Program-made: the position numbers and the translations under genes | Source of the DNA: Gammaproteobacteria bacterium | Lineage (GTDB): Bacteria > Pseudomonadota > Gammaproteobacteria > Xanthomonadales > Xanthomonadaceae | Assembly (NCBI GenBank): GCA_026398715.1 | Contig: JAPLSI010000224.1 | Location: 1 to 9,756 of the forward strand | Length of the DNA: 9,756 nt | Reading direction: 5' to 3' | Notes under the pieces: model-generated | The model's input: the letters and a program-made list of their open reading frames with translations, nothing else | What the model was told of the DNA's origin: nothing | Database searches by the model: none | Shown here: piece by piece, positions 1 to 7,804 of the stretch | How positions within the stretch are numbered: position 1 is the stretch's first letter | Layout of the letters: each line of letters begins with the position of its first letter

Positions 1-495
1 GGTTTTGCCGACTACCGCCTGCAAGTGGGCGGGCTGGTGGAAAAGCCGGTCAGCCTGAGCCTGGCCGAACTTCGGGCGATGCCATCGCGCACCCAGATCA
101 CCCGGCACGACTGCGTCGAGGGCTGGAGCTGCATCGGCAAATGGAAGGGTACGCCGTTGGGCAAGGTGCTCGACCTGGCGCGGCCGCAGCCGGATGCGCG
201 GTTCGTGGTCTTCCATTGCGCGGACAGCCTGGAAAAGGATGACAGCCGCTATTACGAGAGCGTCTACCTGTCCGAGGCCTACCACCCGCAGTCCATCCTG
301 GCCTACGACATGAACGACGCCGTGCTCGGCATCCCGCACGGGGCGCCGTTGCGCGTGCGGCTCGAGCGAAAACTCGGCTACAAGATGGCCAAGTACATCG
401 TCGGCCTGCAACTGGTGGCCAGCCTGGACGGCCTGGGCGGCGGAAACGGGGGGTACTGGGAAGACCGCGGCTACCAGTGGCACGGAGGCATCTGA
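1..495 (+). CDS. Sulfite-oxidase-fold molybdopterin oxidoreductase, C-terminal part (5' truncated)
   Basis: The reading frame is open from base 1 and ends at TGA 493-495, leaving 164 residues; the true start lies upstream. The fragment resembles the C-terminal half of the COG2041 family (sulfite oxidase/YedY-like), which binds mononuclear Mo-molybdopterin. The segment HDCVEGWSCIGKWKG is the family's molybdenum-ligand region, with the candidate ligand Cys at fragment residue 38 (bases 112-114). Other family-like pieces are the GIPHGAPLRVRLERKLGYKMAKYI stretch (split here: GIPHGAPLRVRL, then KLGYKMAKYI) and the GYWEDRGYQWHGGI ending. That ending differs from E. coli MsrP as I remember it, so I do not call it msrP, although msrA lies two genes downstream. 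The substrate is unknown and, with the N-terminus missing, a Tat signal cannot be assessed. Family call is firm; function is open. Confidence 0.85.
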   Translation, partial: GFADYRLQVGGLVEKPVSLSLAELRAMPSRTQITRHDCVEGWSCIGKWKGTPLGKVLDLARPQPDARFVVFHCADSLEKDDSRYYESVYLSEAYHPQSILAYDMNDAVLGIPHGAPLRVRLERKLGYKMAKYIVGLQLVASLDGLGGGNGGYWEDRGYQWHGGI

Positions 496-553
496 TCCCG
501 CCCGCGCCCATGCTTGCCCTCGCGCGCGCAGCCATGCACCATCAGTGCTGAAC

Positions 554-559
554 GAGGGA
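554..559 (+). promoter_or_regulatory. Ribosome binding site for the acyltransferase
   Basis: GAGGGA sits six bases before ATG 566. This decides the start in favour of ATG 566 over the in-frame GTG at 545, which has no comparable Shine-Dalgarno sequence and would add seven residues (MLNEGST). Confidence 0.7.
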
Positions 560-565
560 AGCACC

Positions 566-2014
566 ATGGCCGAGAAAAAAGCGCCCAGGATCCGACGCGA
601 ACCGATGTCGCGCGTGGACACGGCGTGGTTGCGCATGGAGCGTGCGACCAACCTGATGATGATCACCAGCGTGATGATGTTCGATGAGTCGATGGACATC
701 GACCGACTCAAGCGCGTGGTGAAGAACCGCTTCCTCGCCTATCCGCGATTCCGGCAGAAGGCAGTGGACTCGCCGGCGGGCGCCGTGTGGGAAGACGACG
801 CCGACTTCGACCTCGACTGGCATGTTCGGCTGTCGGCTTTGCCCGGTCGCGGCGGCAAGCGCGAACTGGAACGATTCGTCAGCCTGCAGGCCTCCACGCC
901 GCTCGACAAGACCAAGCCCCTCTGGCAATTCCACCTGGTCGAAAAATACGGCGGCGGTTCGGCGCTGGTCACGCGCATCCACCATTGTTATGCCGACGGC
1001 ATGGCGCTGGTGCAGGTGATGCTGTCCATGACCGACACCTCGCGCGAGGCCAAGAAGGGCAGCGACCTGTCCAAGGCCTGGCTCAATGGCGACGGCAAGC
1101 AGGTGGCGCAACGAGTTGGTGCGATCGACCGCTACATGAAGCTGGGTGGGCAGATGCTGGAAAAGGGCCTCGATTTCTATCGCGACCCCGGGCTTGCCAC
1201 CGTCGTTGCGAAGGAAGGCGGCGAAATCGCACGCGAACTCGCCGTGGCGCTGTCGCTGTCCGATGACCCCGACACCATCCTGCGCGGCCGCCTCGGCGTC
1301 AGCAAGCGCGTGGCCTGGGCGGAACCACTCGACCTGGAGGAAGTGAAGGCCATCGGCCGCGCTTTCGATTGCACCGTGAACGACGTGCTGATGGCGTCGG
1401 CCGCCGGCGCATTGCGCAGCTACATGATCGACCGCGGCGAGATGGTGGACGGCCTGACCGTCCGCGCCACCGTGCCGGTGAACCTGCGTCCGCTCGAACA
1501 CGCCAAGAAACTCGGCAATCATTTCGGCCTGGTCTTCCTGGAATTGCCGGTCGGCGAGGACAACCCCGTGCGCCGCCTCGAGCGCGTGGCCGACTGCATG
1601 TGCAAGCTCAAGACCTCGCGCCAGGCCATTGTCAGCTACGGCTTGCTGGCCGCCCTGGGCATGGCGCCGGCCGGCCTGCAACGTACTTTCCTGGAGTTGT
1701 TCAGCCGCAAGGCCACTGCAGTCGCGACCAACGTCCCCGGTCCGCACATGCCCTTGTACCTGGCCGGATGCACGGTGCGCGACATGATGTTCTGGGTGCC
1801 GCAAACCGGGTCGATCGGTCTGGGAATTTCCATCCTGAGCTACAACGGCAAGGTGCACTTCGGCCTGATCGGCGATGCAAAGCTCGTGCCGGACCCCGAC
1901 GCCATCATCCAGCGCTTCCGTCCCGAATTCGAAAAACTGCTGTACCTGGCCTTGATGGGCAACTGGGACGACACCATCTATTCCGGTGACGCCGAGGCGA
2001 TGATGGTGGAGTGA
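566..2014 (+). CDS. Wax ester synthase/acyl-CoA:diacylglycerol acyltransferase (WS/DGAT)
   Basis: A 482-residue protein of the bacterial bifunctional WS/DGAT (AtfA-like) family. These enzymes transfer an acyl group from acyl-CoA to a fatty alcohol or diacylglycerol, making wax esters or triacylglycerol storage lipid at the inner membrane. The catalytic HHxxxDG motif is intact as HHCYADG (residues 139-145). The PLW motif is at 118-120 and the ND motif at 272-273, both at the positions usual in this family. Further family-like segments are TVPVNLRP, LGNHFGLVFLELP and ATNVPGPHMPLYLAG. Length is close to the usual 450-480. The gene follows the oxidoreductase by 70 bases in which I see no terminator, and its TGA is three bases before the msrA ATG, so it is probably translationally coupled to msrA. 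Preference for wax ester or triacylglycerol cannot be read from sequence. Confidence 0.93.
   Translation: MAEKKAPRIRREPMSRVDTAWLRMERATNLMMITSVMMFDESMDIDRLKRVVKNRFLAYPRFRQKAVDSPAGAVWEDDADFDLDWHVRLSALPGRGGKRELERFVSLQASTPLDKTKPLWQFHLVEKYGGGSALVTRIHHCYADGMALVQVMLSMTDTSREAKKGSDLSKAWLNGDGKQVAQRVGAIDRYMKLGGQMLEKGLDFYRDPGLATVVAKEGGEIARELAVALSLSDDPDTILRGRLGVSKRVAWAEPLDLEEVKAIGRAFDCTVNDVLMASAAGALRSYMIDRGEMVDGLTVRATVPVNLRPLEHAKKLGNHFGLVFLELPVGEDNPVRRLERVADCMCKLKTSRQAIVSYGLLAALGMAPAGLQRTFLELFSRKATAVATNVPGPHMPLYLAGCTVRDMMFWVPQTGSIGLGISILSYNGKVHFGLIGDAKLVPDPDAIIQRFRPEFEKLLYLALMGNWDDTIYSGDAEAMMVE
2008..2011 (+). promoter_or_regulatory. Ribosome binding site for msrA, inside the end of the acyltransferase gene
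   Basis: GGAG lies six bases before ATG 2018 and overlaps the last codons of the upstream gene, whose stop is at 2012-2014. This supports both the ATG 2018 start and coupling of the two genes. Confidence 0.6.
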
Positions 2015-2017
2015 GTC

Positions 2018-2641
2018 ATGAATACCTGTGATATCCCCGGCCTGGGCCTGCGCGTTTCGCCGGACCAGGTGCCCAATCCACTGCTCGATGTGCCCACCGC
2101 GGATGACCGCGGCGAAGCGGTGCTGGCCGGTGGCTGCTTCTGGTGCACGGAGGCCGTGTTCCGCCGGCTGCAGGGCGTTACCGAAGTCCAGCCCGGTTAT
2201 GCGGGCGGCGCGGCCGATGCCGCCAATTACAAGGCCGTGTGCAGCGGCAGCACCGGCCATGCCGAAGTCATACGCATCGTCTACGACCCGGCCGCCATCA
2301 GCTTCGGCCAATTGCTGAAAGTGTTCTTCGCCGTTGCGCACAATCCGACCCAGAAGGATCGCCAGGGCAACGATGTCGGAACGCAGTATCGTTCGGCGAT
2401 CTTTCCGCTCGACGACGTGCAATCGGCCGTGGCAGCCAACTACCTCCGGCAGCTCGAGGCGTCGAAATCCTTCGCTTCGCCGATCGTTACGACCATCGAA
2501 CCGCTCGAGGCATTCTTCGTGGCCGAAAGCTACCACCACAATTACGCCGAGCTGAACCCCGGGCAGGGCTACATCCAGTTCGTGTCCATGCCCAAGGTCG
2601 GCAGGCTCGAGAGTTATTTCGCCGACAAGCTCAAGGGCTGA
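2018..2641 (+). CDS. msrA: Peptide-methionine (S)-S-oxide reductase MsrA
   Basis: A 207-residue MsrA, which reduces the S-epimer of methionine sulfoxide, free or in proteins, using thioredoxin. The signature GCFWCTEAVF places the nucleophilic Cys at residue 40, with a second Cys at 43. Other conserved parts are GYAGG, the CSGSTGHAEVI segment (Cys75) and the YHHNYAELNPGQGYI region near the C-terminus. The roughly 33 residues before the core show no obvious signal peptide, so it is probably cytoplasmic. The C-terminal resolving cysteines of E. coli MsrA are absent: after Cys75 there is none, so Cys43 is the likely resolving residue (inference). It sits behind the WS/DGAT gene with a three-base gap and converges with the ureohydrolase gene. 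Confidence 0.96.
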   Translation: MNTCDIPGLGLRVSPDQVPNPLLDVPTADDRGEAVLAGGCFWCTEAVFRRLQGVTEVQPGYAGGAADAANYKAVCSGSTGHAEVIRIVYDPAAISFGQLLKVFFAVAHNPTQKDRQGNDVGTQYRSAIFPLDDVQSAVAANYLRQLEASKSFASPIVTTIEPLEAFFVAESYHHNYAELNPGQGYIQFVSMPKVGRLESYFADKLKG

Positions 2642-2647
2642 TCGACG

Positions 2648-2665
2648 CCGCGCTTAGTCGCGCGG
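2648..2665. terminator. Small GC hairpin between the convergent msrA and ureohydrolase genes
   Basis: CCGCGC (2648-2653) and GCGCGG (2660-2665) form a perfect six-base stem with a six-base loop. The loop contains the TAA stop of the minus-strand gene. It sits exactly where two convergent operons meet and could slow polymerase in both directions. No T-tract follows on either strand, so it is not a standard intrinsic terminator, and chance formation in GC-rich DNA is possible. Confidence 0.3.
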
Positions 2666-3631
2666 TGGCATCCGGCTCACCAGCGCGCACAGCAATTCCT
2701 GCGCGATGGATGCGGCAGCCAGCGAGGTCAGCTCGCTTACGTCGAAAGGCGGCGACACTTCCACCACGTCCGCACCGACCATGTTCAGTCCGGCCAGTCC
2801 GCGCACGAGGCGCAGGGCCGTGTTCGTATCGAAGCCGCCCACGACCGGCGTACCCGTGCCGGGCGCGCAGGATGGGTCCAGGAAGTCGATGTCGAAGCTC
2901 ACGTAACAGGGATTTTCTCCGACCCGTTCGCGGATTTCCTCGATGCAGGCCTCCACGCCGTGCGCGTGCAGCCAGCGCGCATCGAGCACCTGGTAGCCGT
3001 GCGATTCGTCGTTGTGCGTGCGCATGCCGACCTGGATCGAGCGCGCCGGGTCCACGAAACCGCGCCGCGCGGCATGGTAGAACATGGTGCCGTGGTCGAT
3101 CCGGGCTTCATTGTCGCGCCAGGTATCGCAATGCGCATCGAAGTGGATCAGCGACAGCGGGCCGTGTTTTTCGTGCAGCGCCTCGATGATCGGATAACTG
3201 ATGAAGTGGTCGCCGCCCAGGGTCAGGGGCAGCACGCCGGCCGCCATGAAGGCCCGATAAGCATCGCAGATCACCTCGGGTACTTTTGCCGGTTGTCCCG
3301 AATCGAAGAAGACATCGCCCCAGTCCACGACGTTGGCGCGATCAAAGGGATCGAAGTCCCACGCATACGGCCTGCACCAGGCCAGCGATGCCGACGCTGC
3401 GCGAATGCCGCGCGGCCCCAGTCGCGTGCCGGGGCGATTGGTGGTTGCCAGGTCGAAGGGCACGCCGACCACGGCGACATCCACGCCGTCCAGGTCCTTG
3501 CTGTAACGGCGGCGCAGGAAGCTCAGCGCGCCGGAGTAGGTCGGCTCGGCGTGCGTGCCGTAGGGTGATTCGCGAGTGAATGCCAGGTCCACGTGGCTGG
3601 CGGTGGCGGCGGATTTTTCAGGCGACGTCAT
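2654..3631 (-). CDS. speB: Agmatinase-family ureohydrolase
   Basis: A 325-residue arginase/agmatinase-fold Mn-dependent hydrolase that removes urea from a guanidino compound. The binuclear metal ligands are all visible: His142 in GGDH, Asp165/His167/Asp169 in DAHCD, and Asp247/Asp249 in SFDIDFLDP. They are offset from the E. coli SpeB ligands by a constant 16-17 residues. The segment DHGTMFY and the ending region GADVVEVSPPFDVSELTSL also resemble E. coli SpeB, which favours agmatine to putrescine plus urea. The beta-alanine-type neighbours leave 3-guanidinopropionate or 4-guanidinobutyrate possible. ATG 3631 lies four bases after the mmsA stop, with only a weak ribosome binding site, so translation is probably coupled. 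It is the last gene of the minus-strand operon. Family is firm; substrate is moderate. Confidence 0.9.
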   Translation of the reverse strand: MTSPEKSAATASHVDLAFTRESPYGTHAEPTYSGALSFLRRRYSKDLDGVDVAVVGVPFDLATTNRPGTRLGPRGIRAASASLAWCRPYAWDFDPFDRANVVDWGDVFFDSGQPAKVPEVICDAYRAFMAAGVLPLTLGGDHFISYPIIEALHEKHGPLSLIHFDAHCDTWRDNEARIDHGTMFYHAARRGFVDPARSIQVGMRTHNDESHGYQVLDARWLHAHGVEACIEEIRERVGENPCYVSFDIDFLDPSCAPGTGTPVVGGFDTNTALRLVRGLAGLNMVGADVVEVSPPFDVSELTSLAAASIAQELLCALVSRMPPRD

Positions 3632-3635
3632 CTGT

Positions 3636-5144
3636 TCACTTCATCGTCGGCATGCTGAATTCGGCGCCGGCGCGGATGCCGGTCGGCCAGCGCGCGGTGA
3701 TGGTCTTCATCCGCGTGTAGAAACGCACGCCATCCGGGCCATGCATGTGCAGCGGGCCGAACAACGAACGCTTCCAGCCGCCGAAACTGTGGAAGGCCAT
3801 CGGCACCGGGATCGGCACGTTGATGCCGACCATGCCCACCTGCACCTGGTGCGCATACTGCCGCGCGCAATCGCCGTCGCGGGTGAAGATGGCCGTGCCA
3901 TTGCCGTATTCGTGCTGGTTGACCAGTTCCAGCGCCTGGGCGAAATCGTCCACGCGCATCACGCACAAGACCGGCCCGAAGATTTCCTCGCGATAGATGC
4001 GCATGGCGGGCGTCACGTGGTCGAACAGGCAGCCGCCCAGGTAGAAACCGGCATCGTGCCCCGGCACCTTCAGGTTGCGTCCATCCACCACCAGCGTCGC
4101 GCCTTCGGCCACGCCCAGGTCCACGTAGCCCTGCACCTTGTCGCGATGCTGGCAGGTCACCAGCGGGCCCATGTCCGGGTCGCCGTGGTGTCCCGGGCCG
4201 ATGCGCAGGTCCTGCACCATCGGCTTGAGTTTCGCGATCAATGCATCCGCGGTGGCATCCCCGACGCACACCGCCACCGAGATCGCCATGCAGCGCTCGC
4301 CTGCGGAACCATAGCCCGCGCCCAGCAGGGCGTTCGCGGCCTGGTCCATGTCGGCGTCGGGCATCACCACCATGTGGTTCTTGGCGCCGCCCAGCGCTTG
4401 CACGCGTTTGCCGTTGGCCGATCCGCGCGAATAGATGTATTCGGCGATCGGCGTGGAGCCCACGAAGATGACCGCCTGCACGCGCGGGTCGTCCAGCAGC
4501 GCGTCCACGGCTTCCTTGTCGCCGTTCACGACGTTCAGCACGCCATTGGGCAAGCCTGCCTCCTTGAGCAACCTGGCCAGCATCAGGGTCGGCGTCGGAT
4601 CGCGCTCGGAAGGTTTCAGGATGAAGGTGTTGCCGCAGGCCAGCGCGATGGGAAACATCCACATCGGCACCATGCACGGGAAATTGAACGGCGTGATGCC
4701 GGCGACCACGCCCAGCGGCGAATATTCGCTGTAGCTGTCCACGCCGCTGCCGACGTTCATCGAATGCTCGCCCTTCAGCAGGTGCGGGATGCCGCAGGCG
4801 AATTCGACCACCTCGATGCCGCGGGTCAGTTCACCGCGCGCATCCGACAATACTTTTCCGTGCTCGCTGGTGATGGCCAGGGCGATGTCGTCGGCATTGG
4901 CCTCGAGCAGTTCCTTGAACTTGAACAGCACCCGGGCGCGGTTGAGCGGCGTGGTTGCCGCCCATCCCGGGAAGGCCGCCTGCGCCGAGGCGATGGCGGC
5001 TTCCACTTCGGACTTCGACGCCAGCGGCACGCGGCCGGTGACATTGCCGGTGGCGGGATTGAACACGTCGCCGAAGCGACCGCTGCTGCCGGCCACGTCC
5101 TCGCCGTTGATGAAGTGAGGAAGATTGGCGGGCAGCAGTGTCAT
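3636..5144 (-). CDS. mmsA: CoA-acylating (methyl)malonate-semialdehyde dehydrogenase
   Basis: A 502-residue member of the CoA-dependent branch of the aldehyde dehydrogenase superfamily. It converts methylmalonate semialdehyde to propionyl-CoA, or malonate semialdehyde to acetyl-CoA, with NAD and loss of CO2. The catalytic Cys is residue 285 in GSAGERCMA. The general-base Glu found in hydrolytic relatives (ELGGK) is replaced: here the motif reads ALGGAKNH with Ala at about residue 250, as expected when CoA rather than water resolves the thioester. [12 protein letters not shown] and the [11 protein letters not shown]-terminal segment are also typical of MmsA. Its position between the omega-aminotransferase/ald pair and the ureohydrolase suggests a role in beta-alanine rather than valine breakdown (inference). 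No other valine pathway genes are visible. ATG 5144 has only a poor Shine-Dalgarno sequence. Confidence 0.94.
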   Translation of the reverse strand: MTLLPANLPHFINGEDVAGSSGRFGDVFNPATGNVTGRVPLASKSEVEAAIASAQAAFPGWAATTPLNRARVLFKFKELLEANADDIALAITSEHGKVLSDARGELTRGIEVVEFACGIPHLLKGEHSMNVGSGVDSYSEYSPLGVVAGITPFNFPCMVPMWMFPIALACGNTFILKPSERDPTPTLMLARLLKEAGLPNGVLNVVNGDKEAVDALLDDPRVQAVIFVGSTPIAEYIYSRGSANGKRVQALGGAKNHMVVMPDADMDQAANALLGAGYGSAGERCMAISVAVCVGDATADALIAKLKPMVQDLRIGPGHHGDPDMGPLVTCQHRDKVQGYVDLGVAEGATLVVDGRNLKVPGHDAGFYLGGCLFDHVTPAMRIYREEIFGPVLCVMRVDDFAQALELVNQHEYGNGTAIFTRDGDCARQYAHQVQVGMVGINVPIPVPMAFHSFGGWKRSLFGPLHMHGPDGVRFYTRMKTITARWPTGIRAGAEFSMPTMK

Positions 5145-5180
5145 GGGCGAATCACTCGCAGGTTTTTACCAAGAGGCGTT

Positions 5181-6296
5181 TCAGGCCAGCGCGTCGGCCG
5201 CCGGCACGTAGGCATAGCCCAGGTCGCGGGCGACGGCTTCGTAGGTCACCTTGCCGGCGTGGATGTTCAAGCCGTTCAACAGGTGCGGGTCGTCCAGCAT
5301 GGCCTGCCTGTAGCCCTTGTTGGCGAGTTGCACCGCGAAGGGCAGGGTGGCGTTGGTCAGCGCGAAGGTGGACGTGCGCGCCACGCCGCCGGGCATGTTG
5401 GCCACGCAGTAGTGGATGATGCCGTCCACTTCATAGGTCGGATTCTGGTGCGTGGTCGCCTTGCTGGTTTCGAAGCAACCGCCCTGGTCGATGGCCACGT
5501 CCACCAGCACCGAGCCTGGACGCATCAGCTTGAGCTGCGCGCGCGAGATCAGCTTCGGCGCGGCTGCGCCGGGAACCAGCACGGCGCCGATCACGAGGTC
5601 TGCGTTGGGCAGGCGCTCTTCAATTGCGTCGTGGGTCGAGTAGATGGTCGTGAGGCGGTCGCCGTACAACTCGTCGAGTTGCTTGAGGCGATTGAGCGAA
5701 CGATCGAGGATGGTGACGTGCGCATTCATGCCCATCGCCATGCGCGCGGCATTGATGCCGACCACGCCGCCGCCGATCACCAGCACTTCCGCCGGCATCA
5801 CGCCCGGTACGCCGCCCAGCAACACGCCGGAGCCGCCCTGGGCTTTTTCCAGCGCGTGCGCGCCGGCCTGGATGGACATGCGTCCGGCCACTTCGCTCAT
5901 CGGCGCCAGCAGGGGCAGGCCGCCGCTGCGATCGGTGACGGTTTCATAGGCAATGGCGGTGCAGCCGCTGGCGATCAGCGCGAGGGTCTGGTCCGGATCG
6001 GGCGCCAGGTGCAGGTAGGTGTAGAGCAACTGGCCCGGGCGCAGCATTGCGCACTCGTTCGGCTGCGGTTCCTTGACCTTGATGATCATGTCGCAGCGAG
6101 CGAAGATTTCTTCGGCGCTGTCCCAGATGTCGGCGCCGGCCTTGCGGTACATGTCGTCGGTCAGGCCGATCGACTTGCCGCCATCGTGCTGCACGACGAC
6201 CTGGTGGCCGTTGGCCTCGAGTTCACGCACGCCGGCCGGGGTCAGGCCGATGCGGTACTCGTGGTTCTTGATTTCCTTGGGGACGCCGATAAGCAT
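5181..6296 (-). CDS. ald: Alanine dehydrogenase
   Basis: A 371-residue NAD-dependent L-alanine dehydrogenase, interconverting alanine with pyruvate, ammonia and NADH in the cytoplasm. The N-terminus [20 protein letters not shown] is diagnostic. Substrate and catalytic residues fall at canonical positions: Arg15, Lys75 in KVKEP and His96 in YTYLHLA. The nucleotide fold shows [14 protein letters not shown], and [14 protein letters not shown] carries the conserved Asp near residue 270. Length equals the usual 370-372. A very strong ribosome binding site precedes ATG 6296. Between a pyruvate-dependent aminotransferase and mmsA, its likely job is to turn the alanine produced by transamination back into pyruvate (inference). 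It is 36 bases upstream of mmsA and 88 bases downstream of the aminotransferase gene. Confidence 0.97.
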   Translation of the reverse strand: MLIGVPKEIKNHEYRIGLTPAGVRELEANGHQVVVQHDGGKSIGLTDDMYRKAGADIWDSAEEIFARCDMIIKVKEPQPNECAMLRPGQLLYTYLHLAPDPDQTLALIASGCTAIAYETVTDRSGGLPLLAPMSEVAGRMSIQAGAHALEKAQGGSGVLLGGVPGVMPAEVLVIGGGVVGINAARMAMGMNAHVTILDRSLNRLKQLDELYGDRLTTIYSTHDAIEERLPNADLVIGAVLVPGAAAPKLISRAQLKLMRPGSVLVDVAIDQGGCFETSKATTHQNPTYEVDGIIHYCVANMPGGVARTSTFALTNATLPFAVQLANKGYRQAMLDDPHLLNGLNIHAGKVTYEAVARDLGYAYVPAADALA

Positions 6297-6304
6297 GGGT
6301 ATTG

Positions 6305-6311
6305 CCCTCCC
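6305..6311 (-). promoter_or_regulatory. Strong ribosome binding site for ald
   Basis: On the minus strand GGGAGGG lies eight bases before ATG 6296. It is the best Shine-Dalgarno match in the window, suggesting that Ald is translated more strongly than its operon neighbours. Confidence 0.7.
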
Positions 6312-6343
6312 GGGGCATGACTCATTGATTTTGGATTTAGGCC

Positions 6344-6357
6344 GGCCCGTCCGGGCC
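6344..6357. other. Perfect GC hairpin upstream of ald
   Basis: GGCCCG and CGGGCC form an inverted repeat around a two-base centre (five base pairs with a four-base loop if the centre opens). It sits in the 88-base gap between the aminotransferase and ald. On the minus strand it is followed by a mixed AT-rich stretch without a T-run, so it looks more like an mRNA processing, stability or attenuation element than a terminator. Function is unknown. Confidence 0.35.
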
Positions 6358-6365
6358 AGTCGCCC

Positions 6366-6371
6366 ATTGTA
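6366..6371 (-). promoter_or_regulatory. Possible -10 box of an internal promoter for ald
   Basis: TACAAT on the minus strand matches five of six bases of the sigma70 -10 consensus. Transcription from it would give a leader of about 60 bases containing the hairpin and the strong ribosome binding site. No good -35 box lies 16-18 bases upstream (the segment is AACCGC-like), so this is weak and may be chance. Confidence 0.2.
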
Positions 6372-6384
6372 CTAGCCCATACGG

Positions 6385-7770
6385 TCAGGCGGTTTCGCGA
6401 ATGGCCTCGGAAATCCGCGAGAAGATCTGGTCCACGTGGTTGCGGTCCAGGATCAGCGGCGGCGACAGGGCGATCACGTCGCCGGTGGTGCGGATCAACA
6501 GGTCCTTTTCATGGAAGCACTTGGTGAACACGTCGTAGCCGCGGGCACCGGGCTTGCCATCGCGCACGCCCAGCTCGATCGCGCCGATCAGGCCGAAGTT
6601 GCGGATGTCCACGACGTTCGGCAGGCCTTTCAGGCTGTGGATCGCGTCTTCCCAGTACTGGCCGATCTCGATTGCCTTCTCGAACAGGTTTTCCTCGGCA
6701 TAGATATCCAGTGTCGCCAAGGCGGCGGCGCAGGCCAGCGGATGGCCCGAATACGTGTAGCCATGGAACAGGTCGATCATGCCTTCGGGGCCCTGCATGA
6801 ACGCGTCGTGCACCTGGTTGGACACGAACACCGCGCCCATCGGCACGCAACCGTTGGTCAGGCCCTTGGCCGTGGTCATCAGGTCGGGCGTCACGCCGAA
6901 ACGCTGCGCGGCAAAGGCCTTGCCGACGCGGCCGAATCCGGTAATCACCTCGTCGAAGATCAGCAGGATGCCGTGCTTGGTGCAGATGTCGCGCAAGCGC
7001 TGCAGGTAGCCCTCCGGCGGCAGCACCACGCCGGCCGATCCGGAGATCGGCTCGACGATGACCGCGGCGATGGTGGACGCGTAGTGCAGTTGCACCAGGC
7101 GTTCCAGGTCGTCGGCCAGTTCCGCGCCGTGCAGGGGCAGGCCGCGCGAGAATCCGTTGCGCTCGATGTCGAGCGTATGCCGCAGGTGGTCCACGCCCGG
7201 AATCAGCGGGCCGTAGAACTTGCGGTTGTTGACCATGCCGCCGACCGAAATCCCGCCGAAGCCGACGCCGTGGTAACCCTTCTCGCGACCGATCAGCCGC
7301 GTGCGCTGGCCTTCGCCCCGGGCGCGGTGGTAGGCAAGCGCGATCTTCAGCGCCGTATCCACGGACTCGGAGCCCGAATTGGTGAAGAACACATGCTTCA
7401 GCGGGTCCGGTGCAATCGCCGCAAGGCGTTCCGCCAGCACGAAGGGCAGGGGATGGCCCATCTGGAAGGTGGGCGCGAAATCCATCGTCGCGATCTGCCG
7501 GCTGACGGCCTCGATGATGCGGGTACGGGCATGGCCGGCGTTGCAGCACCACAGGCCGCCGGTGCCGTCGAGGATTTCACGCCCCTCTGTCGTCTTGTAG
7601 TGCATACCTGCCGCGCTGGCCAACAGGCGCGGGTGCTTCTTGAACTGCCGGTTGGCACTGAAAGGCATCCAGAAGGCGTCCATGCTTTCGGGTTGCATGG
7701 TGGCCTGGGCCTCATAGACGTCGCCCAGCGTGGCGGCGTCCGTCGCCGGGACTGCGGGGGGATCGATCAT
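6385..7770 (-). CDS. Omega-amino acid:pyruvate aminotransferase (class III, PLP; BauA-like)
   Basis: A 461-residue class III PLP aminotransferase. The Schiff-base Lys is residue 302 in TTAKGLTNG and the PLP ring-binding Asp is 273 in IFDEVITGFGR. FFTNSGSESVDTALK and GYHGV bind the cofactor phosphate and ring. From memory, several blocks match Pseudomonas omega-amino acid:pyruvate aminotransferase closely: WMPFSANRQF, the GLW/AGHAR region, FQMGHPLPF, GPLIPGVDHL with the SRGLP segment, VEPISGSAGV and HGYTYSGHPLACAA. The predicted reaction is beta-alanine (or GABA/another omega-amine) plus pyruvate to semialdehyde plus L-alanine. Putrescine:pyruvate transaminase (SpuC) is the main alternative but fits less well. 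It is the first gene of the minus-strand operon; AAGG lies seven bases before ATG 7770. Symbol withheld because substrate preference is inferred. Confidence 0.88.
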   Translation of the reverse strand: MIDPPAVPATDAATLGDVYEAQATMQPESMDAFWMPFSANRQFKKHPRLLASAAGMHYKTTEGREILDGTGGLWCCNAGHARTRIIEAVSRQIATMDFAPTFQMGHPLPFVLAERLAAIAPDPLKHVFFTNSGSESVDTALKIALAYHRARGEGQRTRLIGREKGYHGVGFGGISVGGMVNNRKFYGPLIPGVDHLRHTLDIERNGFSRGLPLHGAELADDLERLVQLHYASTIAAVIVEPISGSAGVVLPPEGYLQRLRDICTKHGILLIFDEVITGFGRVGKAFAAQRFGVTPDLMTTAKGLTNGCVPMGAVFVSNQVHDAFMQGPEGMIDLFHGYTYSGHPLACAAALATLDIYAEENLFEKAIEIGQYWEDAIHSLKGLPNVVDIRNFGLIGAIELGVRDGKPGARGYDVFTKCFHEKDLLIRTTGDVIALSPPLILDRNHVDQIFSRISEAIRETA

Positions 7771-7804
7771 GGCGATGCCTTCGAGTCTGTGGGGAGGCCT
7801 GAAA

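Noticed and set aside
545..565. Upstream GTG start for the acyltransferase.
   Set aside because: It would add MLNEGST, translated from the Shine-Dalgarno sequence itself; ATG 566 has the good ribosome binding site and the motif positions fit the family from there.
496..565. Terminator or promoter between the oxidoreductase and acyltransferase genes.
   Set aside because: The 70-base gap shows only GC-rich sequence with alternating CG; no stem with a T-tract and no convincing -35/-10 pair.
542..2539. A 665-codon open frame on the minus strand, opposite the acyltransferase and msrA.
   Set aside because: It overlaps two well-supported plus-strand genes and has the same low-complexity His/Gly/Arg/Val composition typical of an antisense shadow.
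5145..5180. T-rich stretch between ald and mmsA as a possible terminator.
   Set aside because: There is a short run of T on the plus strand (A on the minus coding strand), with only a three-base inverted repeat around it. It has the wrong orientation for terminating the minus-strand operon.
3576..6320. A 914-codon open frame on the plus strand, antisense to the ureohydrolase, mmsA and ald.
   Set aside because: The opposite strand encodes three clear enzymes with intact motifs. The antisense product is a His/Arg/Gly/Ala-rich string without domains, as expected from stop-poor antisense frames in GC-rich DNA.
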